64,000 nucleotides of DNA from Tautonia sociabilis. GTDB lineage: Bacteria > Planctomycetota > Planctomycetia > Isosphaerales > Isosphaeraceae. The stretch spans positions 40,936 through 104,935 of the forward strand of contig NZ_RYZH01000023.1 of NCBI RefSeq assembly GCF_003977685.1. Reading direction: 5' to 3'. Position 1 is the stretch's first letter; the number at the start of each line of letters is the position of its first letter. This document shows positions 45,857 through 54,730 of this stretch, in pieces. The notes beneath the pieces are model-generated. The model did no database searches. It was not told the DNA's origin and saw nothing but the letters and a program-made list of their open reading frames with translations. Both the position numbers and the translations under genes were made by a program.

Positions 45857-46335
45857 TCCTCGGAAGGGACCTCGCCGGAGAACTTGACCCGATCCGCCTC
45901 GGCGAGGAGGGCGATGACTCGGCAGGAGCGATCGGCCCCGATGCGGTCGGCCAGCTCGGGGGAGGAGGCGAGCTCCTCGGTCGTTCGGGCGGCCCAGGAG
46001 GGGCCGAACGCGGTGATGATCGCCTCTCGGATCGCCTCGGCCCGCGCCACCAGCCGATCGGCCGGCGAGGACGAGGAGGACGGCCGGGTGGCCGGAATCG
46101 CCGAGGACACCCGCGCAGGGTGCGATCGTCGCCGTCGGCGCGCCCGGAGGGCGATCCCGAGGCCGACGAGCACGATCGCGGCCGAGATCGGGACGGCCCA
46201 CCAGCCGTCGACACCGGGGCCGTGCCAGGGCTCCGGGCCGGGGTTGGGCCGGGGAGGGAGCAGCGGGAAGCCATCCGGCGATCCGAGAACCGACAGCGCT
46301 TCGGTGGTGGCTGTGCCCTGAAAAGTCGGGGTCAT
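45763..46335 (-). CDS. Small single-pass membrane protein beside DUF58 gene (DUF4381-like)
   Basis: A 190-residue protein. One transmembrane helix (about 45-64, WWAVPISAAIVLVGLGIAL) is followed by an Arg-rich stop-transfer stretch. The cytoplasmic helical domain contains AIREAIITAFGPSWAARTTEELA and DRVKFSGEVPSEDQGDPED. The architecture and its position directly behind a DUF58 gene match DUF4381-like partners of DUF58/BatA-type clusters. The ATG at 46335 overlaps the DUF58 stop (ATGA), indicating coupling. The 3' end overlaps the convergent EEP gene. Confidence 0.75.
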   Translation of the reverse strand: MTPTFQGTATTEALSVLGSPDGFPLLPPRPNPGPEPWHGPGVDGWWAVPISAAIVLVGLGIALRARRRRRSHPARVSSAIPATRPSSSSSPADRLVARAEAIREAIITAFGPSWAARTTEELASSPELADRIGADRSCRVIALLAEADRVKFSGEVPSEDQGDPEDLDRWVAEILAALSAAGATSTSIGR

Positions 46336-47267
46336 CGCGAGGCCGTCCGGCGGCCGGCCCGTCCGCGGAAGTAGCGGAGCAAGGGGCCGAGGGGGTCGTC
46401 GTCGGTGGAAAGTTCCAGGCCCGCGACGCCGGTGGCGTCGCACCAGGACCGGAAGGAGCGGCGCCGGGCCTCGGCCGCCCGGGCATACGCGGCTCGGAGA
46501 CGCTTCGAGCCGGTGTCGATGACGCGGCGGCGGCCCGTCTCGGCGTCCTCGAGGGCGAGGATGCCGGCCTCGGGCAGCCGCTCCTCGCGGGGGTCGCTGA
46601 CGCGGACGGCGACGACCTCGCCGCGGCGGGCGAGGCGACGCCAGGGGCCGACCGGCTCGGGGGAGAGGAAGTCGCCGAGGACCACGACGAGCCCCCGACG
46701 GGCGAACCGCCGGGGGCGGGCGACGGCGGCGGTCAGGGCGGTCTTCCGGGAGCTGGTGGGCGAGGCGACGAGCATCCGGAGCAACCGGGCCAGGTGCCTC
46801 GGCCCGCCTCCGGGGGGCAGCTCGGCCTCGACCCGGTCGCTGACGAGGGTCAGGCCGGCTCGGTCGCCATTCTGGATCGCCGCGGCGGCCAGCAGCGCGG
46901 CGGCCTGGGCGGCGCGGTCGGCCTTGGTGCGGCCGTCGGGGCCGAAGCGGAGGGAGGCGGAGACGTCGACGATCAGGCGGAGGCTGAGCGACCGCTCCTC
47001 GACGTAGCGCCGGACGAACGGCCGGCCCTGGCGGGCGGTGACGTTCCAGTCCAGGTGTCGGACGTCGTCGCCGGGCTCGTAGGCCCGCAGCTCGGCGAAG
47101 GTCAGGCCCGTTCCGGGCCGGGCGCCGTGGTAGGCCCCCGCCAACTGGGCCACGGCCGTTGGCCGGACCCGGAAGCGCAAGCGGCGGGCGCGGCGGACGA
47201 TCGCGGCGGGATCGACCTCGGGGGCGGACGGCTCGGGGCGTTGTCTGGAGAAGAAACCGAAGGGCAT
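46332..47267 (-). CDS. DUF58 (von Willebrand A-like) domain protein
   Basis: A 311-residue protein with the DUF58 signature AELRAYEPGDDVRHLDWNVTARQGRPFVR at about 60-90, followed by a vWA-like domain with a partial MIDAS pattern (LIVDVSASLRFG; D-x-S-x-S). DUF58 proteins typically sit with a MoxR ATPase and Bat proteins and are thought to help envelope stress or protein maturation. Here only the DUF4381-like gene follows. No MoxR is seen upstream, where a Uma2 gene intervenes, so the cluster is reduced or split. Confidence 0.92.
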   Translation of the reverse strand: MPFGFFSRQRPEPSAPEVDPAAIVRRARRLRFRVRPTAVAQLAGAYHGARPGTGLTFAELRAYEPGDDVRHLDWNVTARQGRPFVRRYVEERSLSLRLIVDVSASLRFGPDGRTKADRAAQAAALLAAAAIQNGDRAGLTLVSDRVEAELPPGGGPRHLARLLRMLVASPTSSRKTALTAAVARPRRFARRGLVVVLGDFLSPEPVGPWRRLARRGEVVAVRVSDPREERLPEAGILALEDAETGRRRVIDTGSKRLRAAYARAAEARRRSFRSWCDATGVAGLELSTDDDPLGPLLRYFRGRAGRRTASR

Positions 47268-47298
47268 GGGGGCGGCCCGGGGACGTCGGGAACGGTCG

Positions 47299-47979
47299 TC
47301 AGGCCTCCTCGCGCGGAGGGTCGGGCCGGGGGAGGGCCTCGGCGCGGACCCACTCGCGGAAGGCTCGCCGCCAATCAGTCTCGCTCCTCGTCTCGTAGCG
47401 CCGAAGAAACTCGATCACGACCTCGGGAGGACGCATCGGCAGCCAGGGGCTGCGATCGACCCAGGCAGAGGAGCCGTCATCTTGGCGCACTCCGATGAGC
47501 AATCGCCTCCCGTCGCATCGCCAGATCTCCGGGACCCCGAGCGCGGCGTAGATCCCCAGCCGGTTCAGCGCCCGATGGGAAACCTCGACCTCGATCGCCA
47601 GATCGGGCGGCGGGTCGACCTCCGGGTCGTGGTCAGACCTGCCCCGGAGGCGCGGCTCGTCGGCGATCCAGAAGCACTCGTCTGGCTGCCGCCCCATTTC
47701 GAGCCCCTGTTTCCGCAAGGTGGTCGACCTGCCGGTTTTCACGGCAAGCCCGATCTCCTCGGCGAGGATCCCGATCATCACACCGATTAGCGTTCCGTAC
47801 ACCTCGTGCCGGAAGGAGGGGGAGATGATCTCCAGCCTTCCCCGATCGTACGTGAGGAAGGTCTGGCGATCCTCGAAATCGCGGAGGATCGCGGCGTAGG
47901 TGTCCCGGCTGATCCCATCGAGCAGGATGGAGCGCTCGGGGGCCGAGAGGTCTCGGCGGAGCGGTGACGCGACCGACAT
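47299..47979 (-). CDS. Uma2 family (DUF820) PD-(D/E)XK nuclease-fold protein
   Basis: A 226-residue Uma2 protein. The nuclease-fold core reads RGRLEIISPSFRHEVYGTLIG, then PPPDLAIEVEVSHRALNRL (acidic residues of the PD-(D/E)XK site) and YAALGVPEIWRCDGRRL. These proteins are abundant in cyanobacteria and planctomycetes and are thought to derive from transposon or restriction endonucleases; their role is unknown. The start at 47979 (MSVASPL) follows GGAG. It has no obvious link to the neighbours and could be mobile in origin, though composition is like the surroundings. Confidence 0.92.
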   Translation of the reverse strand: MSVASPLRRDLSAPERSILLDGISRDTYAAILRDFEDRQTFLTYDRGRLEIISPSFRHEVYGTLIGVMIGILAEEIGLAVKTGRSTTLRKQGLEMGRQPDECFWIADEPRLRGRSDHDPEVDPPPDLAIEVEVSHRALNRLGIYAALGVPEIWRCDGRRLLIGVRQDDGSSAWVDRSPWLPMRPPEVVIEFLRRYETRSETDWRRAFREWVRAEALPRPDPPREEA

Positions 47980-48010
47980 GGGGACGACTCCATCGGGGTC
48001 GGACGGCCGA

Positions 48011-50248
48011 TCAGCGGGCCGCCGAGGCTCCCGCCACGCGAGGAGCGTGCTCGGCCGGGCGATCAGACCATCGGGAGTCGCCGTCGCCGGGATCCTCCCC
48101 ATCGGGCCGGGAGAGGCCGAGGGACCAGGAGAGGCGGACGGTCCAGCGTCGAGACTCGTCGGCGGTGATCCGCCAGTGCGGGATGACGGCGGTGGACTGG
48201 TAGATCCCCTCGAAGCCCCCCTCGGACTGGCTGGCGGTCTCGATCGGGAAGCACCAGAGCGAGCCCGGGACCGACCACCGGAGGCAGATGCCGAGATCCA
48301 GCCACTCGTCGGTCAGGTCGAGCCCCTCGGAGTGGGGAAGATCGAGCCGGGCGTCGAGCAGGCCGAGGCGATGGCCGAGCGGGTCGGAGAGGAAGCGGTC
48401 CTCGGCGTGGCCGGCCATGGCGGCCAGGTTCAGCTCGACACCGAAGTGGACCGGCTGGCCGACGGGAAGGTCCTCGAGCATGTAGACGACCTCCAGCGCC
48501 GGGCGGCCGGCCTCCATGGCGATCGTCTTGTGGACGCGGATCAGGTGGCCGTCGGCCAGCCCCTGGCGCTCCATCATCAGGGCGACTCGGCCGCCCTCGC
48601 GGTGGGCCTTCGAGAGATACGTCCCCGAGGCGAAGTCGCCGCGCTCAACCTCCCGGCAGCAGGTCAGGTCGTCGAGGCTGACGTCGAGGGGGAAAAAGTG
48701 GTCGACCAGCGCCTTGCGGGGGGAGCGGTCGTAAACCAGGAGCCGGTCCATCCCCGATTGCTTGAGGATGACCCGGTCGTGCAGGTTCGAGGGGCCGTCG
48801 AAGGCCTGGGAGGTCGGCTCGGCCTGGGCGGCGGTGGCGATGGCGGAGTGGTACGACTCGGGGCGGCGGTCGAGCGTGGCCAGCACGTTGACACCGGCTC
48901 GGCGGACGTCCAGCTCGTAGATGTGGCCGCCGGCGGCCGGGCGGACGTAGGCGACCAGGCGGTCGTTCTCCAGCCGGGCTTCCAGGCGGGCGTCGAGGTT
49001 GTAGTCGGCCACGTCGAGGGCCACTCGGGGGCCGAGCTTCCCCTCGGCGCGGTCGAGGGCGTCGTGGCAGGCGATCAGGTGCTTGTAGATGGCGTTGCGC
49101 AGGTGGGGCAGGTACAGGCCGCCGAAGGCCCCGTGCCAGTAGGGGCAGTTGCACTGGCCGCGGTAGAGCTCTCGGCGGGCCTCGTCGAGGGCCTCGGCGT
49201 CGGCCTCGCCGGCCTCCTCGAGCGCGTCGAGGCGGCGGGAGAGTTCGAGCATCCGGGCGTACATCTCGTCCGTCTCGGCGTACTTGTTCTTGAAGTTGCG
49301 CCAGAAGCCGCCGGCGCGGACGAACGGGCGGATGGGAGCGACGGCCTCGGCTCCCTCCGACCGCTTGATGGCCGCCTCGTACGCCGAGAGCTGGCCGGCG
49401 GGCAGGACCCACTCGGTCATCTCTCGGTAGGAGCAATCCGGCAGGTAGACCTTGCCCAGGGGGACGGTCGAGTCGACGACGGCGCCGAAGGTGGTGGGCT
49501 CCAGCCAGTCGCGGTTGCCCATGATCATATCGCAGAAGCGGCGGAGCCATCCCTTGGCGAAGATGTGCTCGTGCGTCTCGGGCCAGCCGCCGAACTTCTC
49601 GCCGTCGTCGGCGCAAACGACCACGGCGCCGGGGCGGGTCTGGGCCAGGCCCCGGAGGTACTCGTAGGAGGCGTGGGGCTCCTGCCAGGGGATGAGGTAG
49701 CGCATCGGCTCGCTGTTGGGGAAGACCTTCAGCAGGTGCCCCTCGTCCTCGGTCAGGTAGTAGCCGAAGAGGTCGTCGGCGGCGGTGCCGGCGCGCTGGA
49801 AGTGGAAGTCGTCGAGCACGGTGAACTCGATGCCGGCCTCCACCAGGGCGGAGGCGAGGTGCTGCTCCCACACCCGCTCGGCGATCCAGGCGCCCCGGAT
49901 CGGCTGGCCAAGGACCTCCTCCAGAAACGCGGAGTAGGAGCGGATCTGTCCGACGCGGTCCCGGTGGGGGATCATCGTCAGGATCGGCTCGTAGAAGCCG
50001 CCGCCGAGGATCTCGACCCGGCCGGCGGCCGCCATCGCGCGGAGCCTGGCCACGTACTCCGGGCGGTTCGCGACGAGCCACTCCATCAGCGGGCCGGAGG
50101 TGTGCAGGCTGAACGGCAGCTCGGGGTACTGCTCCATCAGCTCCAGGAACGGGAGATAGCTGTCGCGATAGGCGGCCTCGAAGACCGAGTCGAAGTTCCC
50201 GACCGGCTGGTGGTCGTGCAGCGCGAAGATCAGGCGGACGCGCGACAT
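48011..50248 (-). CDS. GH57 glycoside hydrolase, 4-alpha-glucanotransferase-like
   Basis: A 745-residue GH57 enzyme. FALHDHQPVGNFD opens the seven-stranded barrel and LGGGFYEPILTMIP is the second GH57 motif. The nucleophile is E124 in WIAERVWE, and the acid/base lies in VVVCADDGEKFGGWP (D214/D215). In the Thermococcus litoralis 4-alpha-glucanotransferase these are, as I recall, E123 and D214, so spacing agrees closely. The C-terminal half is a beta-sandwich domain (DUF1925/1926-like). It would remodel alpha-1,4-glucan. Glycogen synthase lies 1.2 kb upstream on the same strand, pointing to glycogen metabolism. Confidence 0.93.
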   Translation of the reverse strand: MSRVRLIFALHDHQPVGNFDSVFEAAYRDSYLPFLELMEQYPELPFSLHTSGPLMEWLVANRPEYVARLRAMAAAGRVEILGGGFYEPILTMIPHRDRVGQIRSYSAFLEEVLGQPIRGAWIAERVWEQHLASALVEAGIEFTVLDDFHFQRAGTAADDLFGYYLTEDEGHLLKVFPNSEPMRYLIPWQEPHASYEYLRGLAQTRPGAVVVCADDGEKFGGWPETHEHIFAKGWLRRFCDMIMGNRDWLEPTTFGAVVDSTVPLGKVYLPDCSYREMTEWVLPAGQLSAYEAAIKRSEGAEAVAPIRPFVRAGGFWRNFKNKYAETDEMYARMLELSRRLDALEEAGEADAEALDEARRELYRGQCNCPYWHGAFGGLYLPHLRNAIYKHLIACHDALDRAEGKLGPRVALDVADYNLDARLEARLENDRLVAYVRPAAGGHIYELDVRRAGVNVLATLDRRPESYHSAIATAAQAEPTSQAFDGPSNLHDRVILKQSGMDRLLVYDRSPRKALVDHFFPLDVSLDDLTCCREVERGDFASGTYLSKAHREGGRVALMMERQGLADGHLIRVHKTIAMEAGRPALEVVYMLEDLPVGQPVHFGVELNLAAMAGHAEDRFLSDPLGHRLGLLDARLDLPHSEGLDLTDEWLDLGICLRWSVPGSLWCFPIETASQSEGGFEGIYQSTAVIPHWRITADESRRWTVRLSWSLGLSRPDGEDPGDGDSRWSDRPAEHAPRVAGASAAR

Positions 50249-50359
50249 GGTGGGGCAGGTCCCGATCGGGGGAAAGCCCGTCGTCGTGACGGGCCGGGGC
50301 GATCCGGTGCGGCCGTCGGGCCGGGCGAACGGTCGGGGAACCGGTCGGCCGACATCGCC

Positions 50360-50388
50360 ATTATCGGATGATTCCCGGGAATCTCCAA
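50360..50388 (-). promoter_or_regulatory. GH57 promoter with a 14-bp palindrome in the spacer
   Basis: On the minus strand TTGGAG (50383-50388) and GATAAT (50360-50365) are 17 bp apart, about 110 bp before the GH57 start. The spacer holds the perfect palindrome GATTCCCGGGAATC (50370-50383), a position typical for a repressor operator. Confidence 0.45.
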
Positions 50389-50441
50389 TGGCGACCGGCA
50401 TCGAATCCAGGGGGATCGGAGGCCATTCCCAGAAGAATAGC

Positions 50442-51230
50442 TCAGCCAGGCGCCGGCTCGCGGCGAGACCGAGCCCGGGCCCGCTGGCGGGCCGCCCGGC
50501 CGAGCAGCCCCGCCAGGCCGATTCCCAGCAGGATCAACCCCGGAGGCTCCGGCACGGCGCTTCCGCTCGGGTCGCCGTCAGAGCCGACCGGAGTTCCACC
50601 ATGATTGCCTCCATTCGACCCGGAGCCGGAACCTCCCGCAGCGCCGCCATTGCCCGGCGGCGGAGGGATCGTCGAGCTGCCCGCATCCTCGCCGGGAAGG
50701 GTTCCCAGTTCTCCGGAATCATCCGAGGGGAGACTCGGCGTTTGAGCGCCCGGCCCCGTTGGAGCGAGCGGCCCCGATCCGCCGGCCGGGAGGGGCGTCG
50801 CCGGTTCGTCCACCGGCGAGGAAAGGGAGCCTCCTCCCGGCAGGAGGTTGCCTGATCCGCCGGCCGAGCCCCCAGCCGAAGAGGAGGTGCCGTCAATCGG
50901 AGCGTCGGGGAGAAAATCGTCGAGCAGGTAGGCGAGGACCGGGTGATAGGAGTCGAACCGACGAGGGTTTAGCGCTCGTCGGGCTTGAAGACCGTCGATG
51001 CCCAGGCGAAGGGCCGAACCGAGTCTCCCGTGCGAGCGATCAAATCGCATCGGGTTTTGCGCCCGACGATCGATCAGCTCCGGCAGGGTCCAGGATTGGC
51101 CGGCGAACCGCACGGCGTTCATCCCGTCTTCCCGGGTGAACCGAGAGCCCAGGCTCTCGGCGGATGCGGGACGGCCCGAGGTCGAGAAGACGACCGCCAG
51201 GGCGAGCGTGAATCGAGAAGAGAGAGACAT
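50442..51230 (-). CDS. PEP-CTERM protein with two NPxRFD repeats
   Basis: A 262-residue secreted protein. The signal peptide ends near ASAES (residue 25). Two copies of a short repeat follow: RRAQNPMRFDRSHGRLG at about 54-70 and RRALNPRRFDSYHPVLA at about 83-99. A long Gly/Ser/Pro-rich linker (about 115-225) leads to a C-terminal PEP-CTERM signal (VPEPPGLILLGIGLAGLLG, then Arg-rich tail). The repeat motif is not one I can name. Export and exosortase sorting to the surface are expected. It sits between GH57 and glycogen synthase but shows no carbohydrate-binding motif. Confidence 0.75.
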   Translation of the reverse strand: MSLSSRFTLALAVVFSTSGRPASAESLGSRFTREDGMNAVRFAGQSWTLPELIDRRAQNPMRFDRSHGRLGSALRLGIDGLQARRALNPRRFDSYHPVLAYLLDDFLPDAPIDGTSSSAGGSAGGSGNLLPGGGSLSSPVDEPATPLPAGGSGPLAPTGPGAQTPSLPSDDSGELGTLPGEDAGSSTIPPPPGNGGAAGGSGSGSNGGNHGGTPVGSDGDPSGSAVPEPPGLILLGIGLAGLLGRAARQRARARSRREPAPG

Positions 51231-51436
51231 TCGTGCTCACATCCCGAGAAAAAAGCCGTCATCCCTGAGATCAGTGGGAGGCTAAGGAGGGGTCGCGGCC
51301 TCGGGTGCTCCGAACCGCGAGCGCGTCTCCCGCCCCATACAACGGAAGAACAGATCGCCTGTGACGATCGTACCGCGTGCGGATCTCCGGACAAGCGGCC
51401 GGTCTCGAAGACGGCTTCTTGGCCGCTCCCGTCCGG

Positions 51437-52927
51437 CTATCCGGCTGAGCGCGAGGAGCGGAGGCGTTGGGCTTCGTCATAAAGCTCGACATAGGCCCGG
51501 GCGCTGCGGTGCCAGGTCCAGTCGGCGCGCATCCCGGAGTCGACGAGCCGGGCCCAGGAGTCCCGGCAGCGCCAGAGGGCCAGGGCGCGGTCAACGGCGG
51601 CGATCAGGGCCTCGGCCGAAGGCTCGACGAAGGAGAACCCGGTGGCGGAGCCGTCCCGAAGCGCCTCGGGGGTGGCGTCAACGACCGTGTCGGCCAGCCC
51701 CCCGGTGGCCCGGACGAGCGGGACGGTGCCGTAGGCGAGGCTATAGAGCTGGTTCAGGCCGCAGGGCTCATAGAGGCTGGGCATCAGGAACAGGTCGGCG
51801 CCGGCCTCGATGCGGTGCGCCCGAGGTTGGCTGAATTCGAGAAAGGCACGAAGCTGGCCGGGATGGGCTGCGGCCAGGCGATCGAGGGCGCGTTCGAAAC
51901 GGGGATCGCCGGTTCCTAGGACGACCAGTTGGAGGTTTCGGGAAAGGAGCGCCTCGGCCCCTTCGATGATCAGGTCCCACCCCTTCTGGACATCGAGCCG
52001 GCCGATGGCCGCCAGCAGGGGAAGCTCTGGACGAGGGTCGAGGCCGGCCTCGGCCTGGAGCTGGGCCTTGTTGGCCTGCTTTCCCGCGGGCCAGGTCCGG
52101 ACGGTGTACCGGGCGGCGAGGTGGGGGTCGATGGCCGGGTTCCAGGCGGTCGGGTCGATGCCATTGACGATCCCGTGCAGACGACCCCGACGGGCCCGGA
52201 GCAGGCCGTCCAGCCCCCGGCCCCCCTCGGGGGTCTGGATCTCCCGAGCGTAGGTCGGGCTAACGGTGCTCAGCACGTCGGCGTAGACCAGCCCGGCCTT
52301 CAGGAAGTTCAGCAGCCCGTGCGCCTCCAGCCGAGCGGGGTTGAACAGCGACCAGTCGAGCCCGGTCAGCGGCAGGTCCAGGTGCCAGAACGCCCCCTGA
52401 TAGGCGAGGTTGTGGATGGTCATCACCGTGCCCACCGCGCGGAAAGGGGAGCCGGGCTGGCGGCGATAGACCTCCTCCAGGTAGACCGGCACCAGGCCGG
52501 TCTGCCAGTCGTTGCAGTGGATGACGTCGGGGCTCAGGCCGAGGACTCGGATCGCCTCCAGCGCGGCGCGCTGAAAGAAGACGAACCGCTCGCAATTGTC
52601 GGGGTAGTCCTGGCCGTCCTCGCCGTAGAGGCCGCGGCGATCGAAATAGGAGGGGCGGTCGATGAGATAGACCGGCACGTCCCCCGGGGGCAACGCGGAG
52701 GCCAGGATGCGGCCTTCGACCGATCGCCGAGCGATCGGCGCGCGAACGATCGCGCCGGTGTCCCGGATCTCGGGGCCCGCGGCCAGCGCTCGGCGGTAGG
52801 CGGGCAGGATGACGGCGACCTCGTGCCCCAGGTCGCGCAACGCCCGGGGCAGCGCCGCGGCGACGTCGGCCAGGCCGCCGGTCTTGGCGAAGGGGTCGAC
52901 CTCGGCGGAGAGCAGGAGAACCTTCAT
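51437..52927 (-). CDS. glgA: Glycogen synthase (GT5)
   Basis: A 496-residue ADP/UDP-glucose-dependent glycogen synthase. The N-terminal glucosyl-donor motif KTGGLADV is at 15-22, and the C-terminal domain has PSLYEPCGLNQLYSLAYGTVPLVRATGGL. It elongates alpha-1,4-glucan chains. The length is right for bacterial GlgA. With the GH57 transferase downstream on the same strand it forms the start of a glycogen module. No branching enzyme or glgC lies in the window. Confidence 0.96.
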   Translation of the reverse strand: MKVLLLSAEVDPFAKTGGLADVAAALPRALRDLGHEVAVILPAYRRALAAGPEIRDTGAIVRAPIARRSVEGRILASALPPGDVPVYLIDRPSYFDRRGLYGEDGQDYPDNCERFVFFQRAALEAIRVLGLSPDVIHCNDWQTGLVPVYLEEVYRRQPGSPFRAVGTVMTIHNLAYQGAFWHLDLPLTGLDWSLFNPARLEAHGLLNFLKAGLVYADVLSTVSPTYAREIQTPEGGRGLDGLLRARRGRLHGIVNGIDPTAWNPAIDPHLAARYTVRTWPAGKQANKAQLQAEAGLDPRPELPLLAAIGRLDVQKGWDLIIEGAEALLSRNLQLVVLGTGDPRFERALDRLAAAHPGQLRAFLEFSQPRAHRIEAGADLFLMPSLYEPCGLNQLYSLAYGTVPLVRATGGLADTVVDATPEALRDGSATGFSFVEPSAEALIAAVDRALALWRCRDSWARLVDSGMRADWTWHRSARAYVELYDEAQRLRSSRSAG

Positions 52928-53132
52928 CGAGGCTCGGTCGATCGGGTGCGGGCTCGGCGCCAGGACGGCGGCGCCGATGCGCCTCGTCCGCCGGCACGAG
53001 GCGGACGACCATCGGCCGCCCCGGCCCGGAGCCCGGCGGAATCCCCCCCCAGCTTAGCGGACCTCCCCGGCCCAGAGACACCCCGCCCCGGGGGCCGCCG
53101 GGCAGTCTCGGCTCAATCCCGCGACTGGCGCG

Positions 53133-53161
53133 TTGATCAAATCAAGTATGCGGGATATCCT
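53133..53161 (+). promoter_or_regulatory. Promoter of DUF1559 gene
   Basis: TTGATC (53133-53138), 17 bp, then TATCCT (53156-53161). The start near 53168 gives a leader of about 50 bases with GGGAG before the ATG at 53219. The -10 hexamer is identical to that of the 14239 promoter. Confidence 0.6.
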
Positions 53162-53218
53162 GAGTGCACGCTGGCATGTTGCTGGCGTCCTTGAATCGAC
53201 CCCGGGAGATTTTCTCCG

Positions 53219-54448
53219 ATGGATCGAACCGCTTCCCGAAGGGGCTTCACGCTGATCGAGCTGCTGGTGGTCATTGCGATCATCGGCGTGCTGGTCGGTC
53301 TGCTGCTGCCGGCGATCGGCGCCGCCCGAGCGGCGAGCCGCCGGACGCAGTGCATGAACAACCTCAGGCAGTTGGGGATCGGGCTGGTCGAGCACGTCAA
53401 CGTCCACGGCGCGTTTCCGAACGCGGTAACGTATGCCGAGCTTGCCGATGCGGAGCAATTCGACCCCACCGACCCGAAGACCTCGAGCTGGGACCGGACC
53501 TACCAGGGTTACTTCAACGAGTCGGGAGGGCTGCACAGCTGGGTGGTGGACATTCTGCCGTTCATCGACCAGCAATCGCTGGCCAACGATTATGACACGA
53601 CGCGCGGTTACCTCGACGCGTCGCCGACGGATCCCTCAGCGGCGAGTAACCTGTACATCAGCAACACGAACATCTCCGTGCTCTCCTGCCCGGACGATGA
53701 TTCGATCGACCCGAAGCGGGGGAATCTGTCGTACGTGGTCAACATGGGGTTCAGCCTCTGGCATGCGGTGGGGGCCAAGTCGAATGCCGCCTATGGCTGG
53801 ATGGGGAGCGAATCGGACTCCACCTCGACTGGGCCGACGTGGACGCGGCCGATGGACTGGGGCATGGAGGTCTCGAAGCGGACGGGCCTGATGTTTGTCG
53901 GGTCCAGTGGGGGCCGGATGCCCTGGGACATGGGGCACACGATGGCGACGATCGCCGACGGGGCGAGCTTCACCGTGATGCTCTCGGAGAACGTCAGGGC
54001 GGGCGGCTCGGGGGGCAACCGGCTGTCCAACGGCATGCCGACCAACTGGGCGACCCCGCACCCCAACTTTGTTGGGTTCATTGGCTCGGACAACGTCTGC
54101 GGCGGCACCAACTCAGACCAACGCCTGCCCGGCATCGGCACCTGCAGCCAGGAGCGGGCCCTTCGCCCGCTCGCGGGAGCCCAGGACGGATCGGCCTGGG
54201 CCGACGCCAACGTCAAGGGTTCCGGCGAATCGATCAATTCGGGACTGAGGCTGATCGAGGAGGGGGCGTCCCCCTTCCCGAACGCCCAGCACTCGGGCGG
54301 CGTGCACGTGACGATGGTCGACGGCTCGACCCGATTCATTCGGGACACAATCGACGGCATCGTCTGGGCGAAGCTCCTCACCCCGGCCGGGCACCGGCTG
54401 CCGTCGCAATACCGGCAACTGCCGCTGGATGAGTCGCGGGTTGAGTGA
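53219..54448 (+). CDS. DUF1559 prepilin-like protein
   Basis: A 409-residue DUF1559 protein. The prepilin-type N-terminus [20 protein letters not shown] starts at about residue 9. [19 protein letters not shown] follows, and the C-terminal H-x9-DG motif is [12 protein letters not shown]. It is longer than the riboswitch-linked DUF1559 protein (274 residues), with a larger central variable domain, so the two are not recent duplicates. It is probably exported and anchored by its N-terminal helix. It has its own promoter, and the kinase gene follows after 280 bp with a separate promoter candidate. Confidence 0.94.
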   Translation: MDRTASRRGFTLIELLVVIAIIGVLVGLLLPAIGAARAASRRTQCMNNLRQLGIGLVEHVNVHGAFPNAVTYAELADAEQFDPTDPKTSSWDRTYQGYFNESGGLHSWVVDILPFIDQQSLANDYDTTRGYLDASPTDPSAASNLYISNTNISVLSCPDDDSIDPKRGNLSYVVNMGFSLWHAVGAKSNAAYGWMGSESDSTSTGPTWTRPMDWGMEVSKRTGLMFVGSSGGRMPWDMGHTMATIADGASFTVMLSENVRAGGSGGNRLSNGMPTNWATPHPNFVGFIGSDNVCGGTNSDQRLPGIGTCSQERALRPLAGAQDGSAWADANVKGSGESINSGLRLIEEGASPFPNAQHSGGVHVTMVDGSTRFIRDTIDGIVWAKLLTPAGHRLPSQYRQLPLDESRVE

Positions 54449-54594
54449 TCCCCGACTCGGGGACGCCCCCGCCCGGCCGCTCGGATCTCTTCCGGAGGGG
54501 ATCGGTACGGGGCGTCCCCGCTTGTGTGACCTAGGCTTGCGATGCTGCCAGCCGGAGTACCCCCCGGATGGTGGTGCGGGCCCGCGCCGGCGGG

Positions 54595-54624
54595 TTGCGA
54601 CGGGCCGGAACGTAGGGATAAGAT
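54595..54624 (+). promoter_or_regulatory. Candidate promoter of kinase gene
   Basis: TTGCGA (54595-54600) and TAAGAT (54619-54624) are separated by 18 bp, about 105 bp before the kinase start, in the 280-bp gap after the DUF1559 gene. Nothing else is evident in that gap. Confidence 0.4.
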
Positions 54625-54730
54625 TGGGGGCGACCTGACGGTGTCCGAACTCACACTAACGTCCCCATCGACTGCGCCCCCTGCTGGCCGACCCCCATCG
54701 TCGTGCGGGCGCCCGGAACCATCCCGACTC

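Noticed and set aside
44732..46486. Minus-strand open frame spanning the EEP gene and the small membrane protein
   Set aside because: It is the shadow of the EEP gene in one half and out of frame with the DUF4381-like gene in the other; Pro/Arg-rich throughout.
47900..50371. Plus-strand open frame of over 800 codons opposite the GH57 gene
   Set aside because: The minus strand has all GH57 motifs and catalytic residues; the plus-strand product is low-complexity Gly/Val/Glu without domains.
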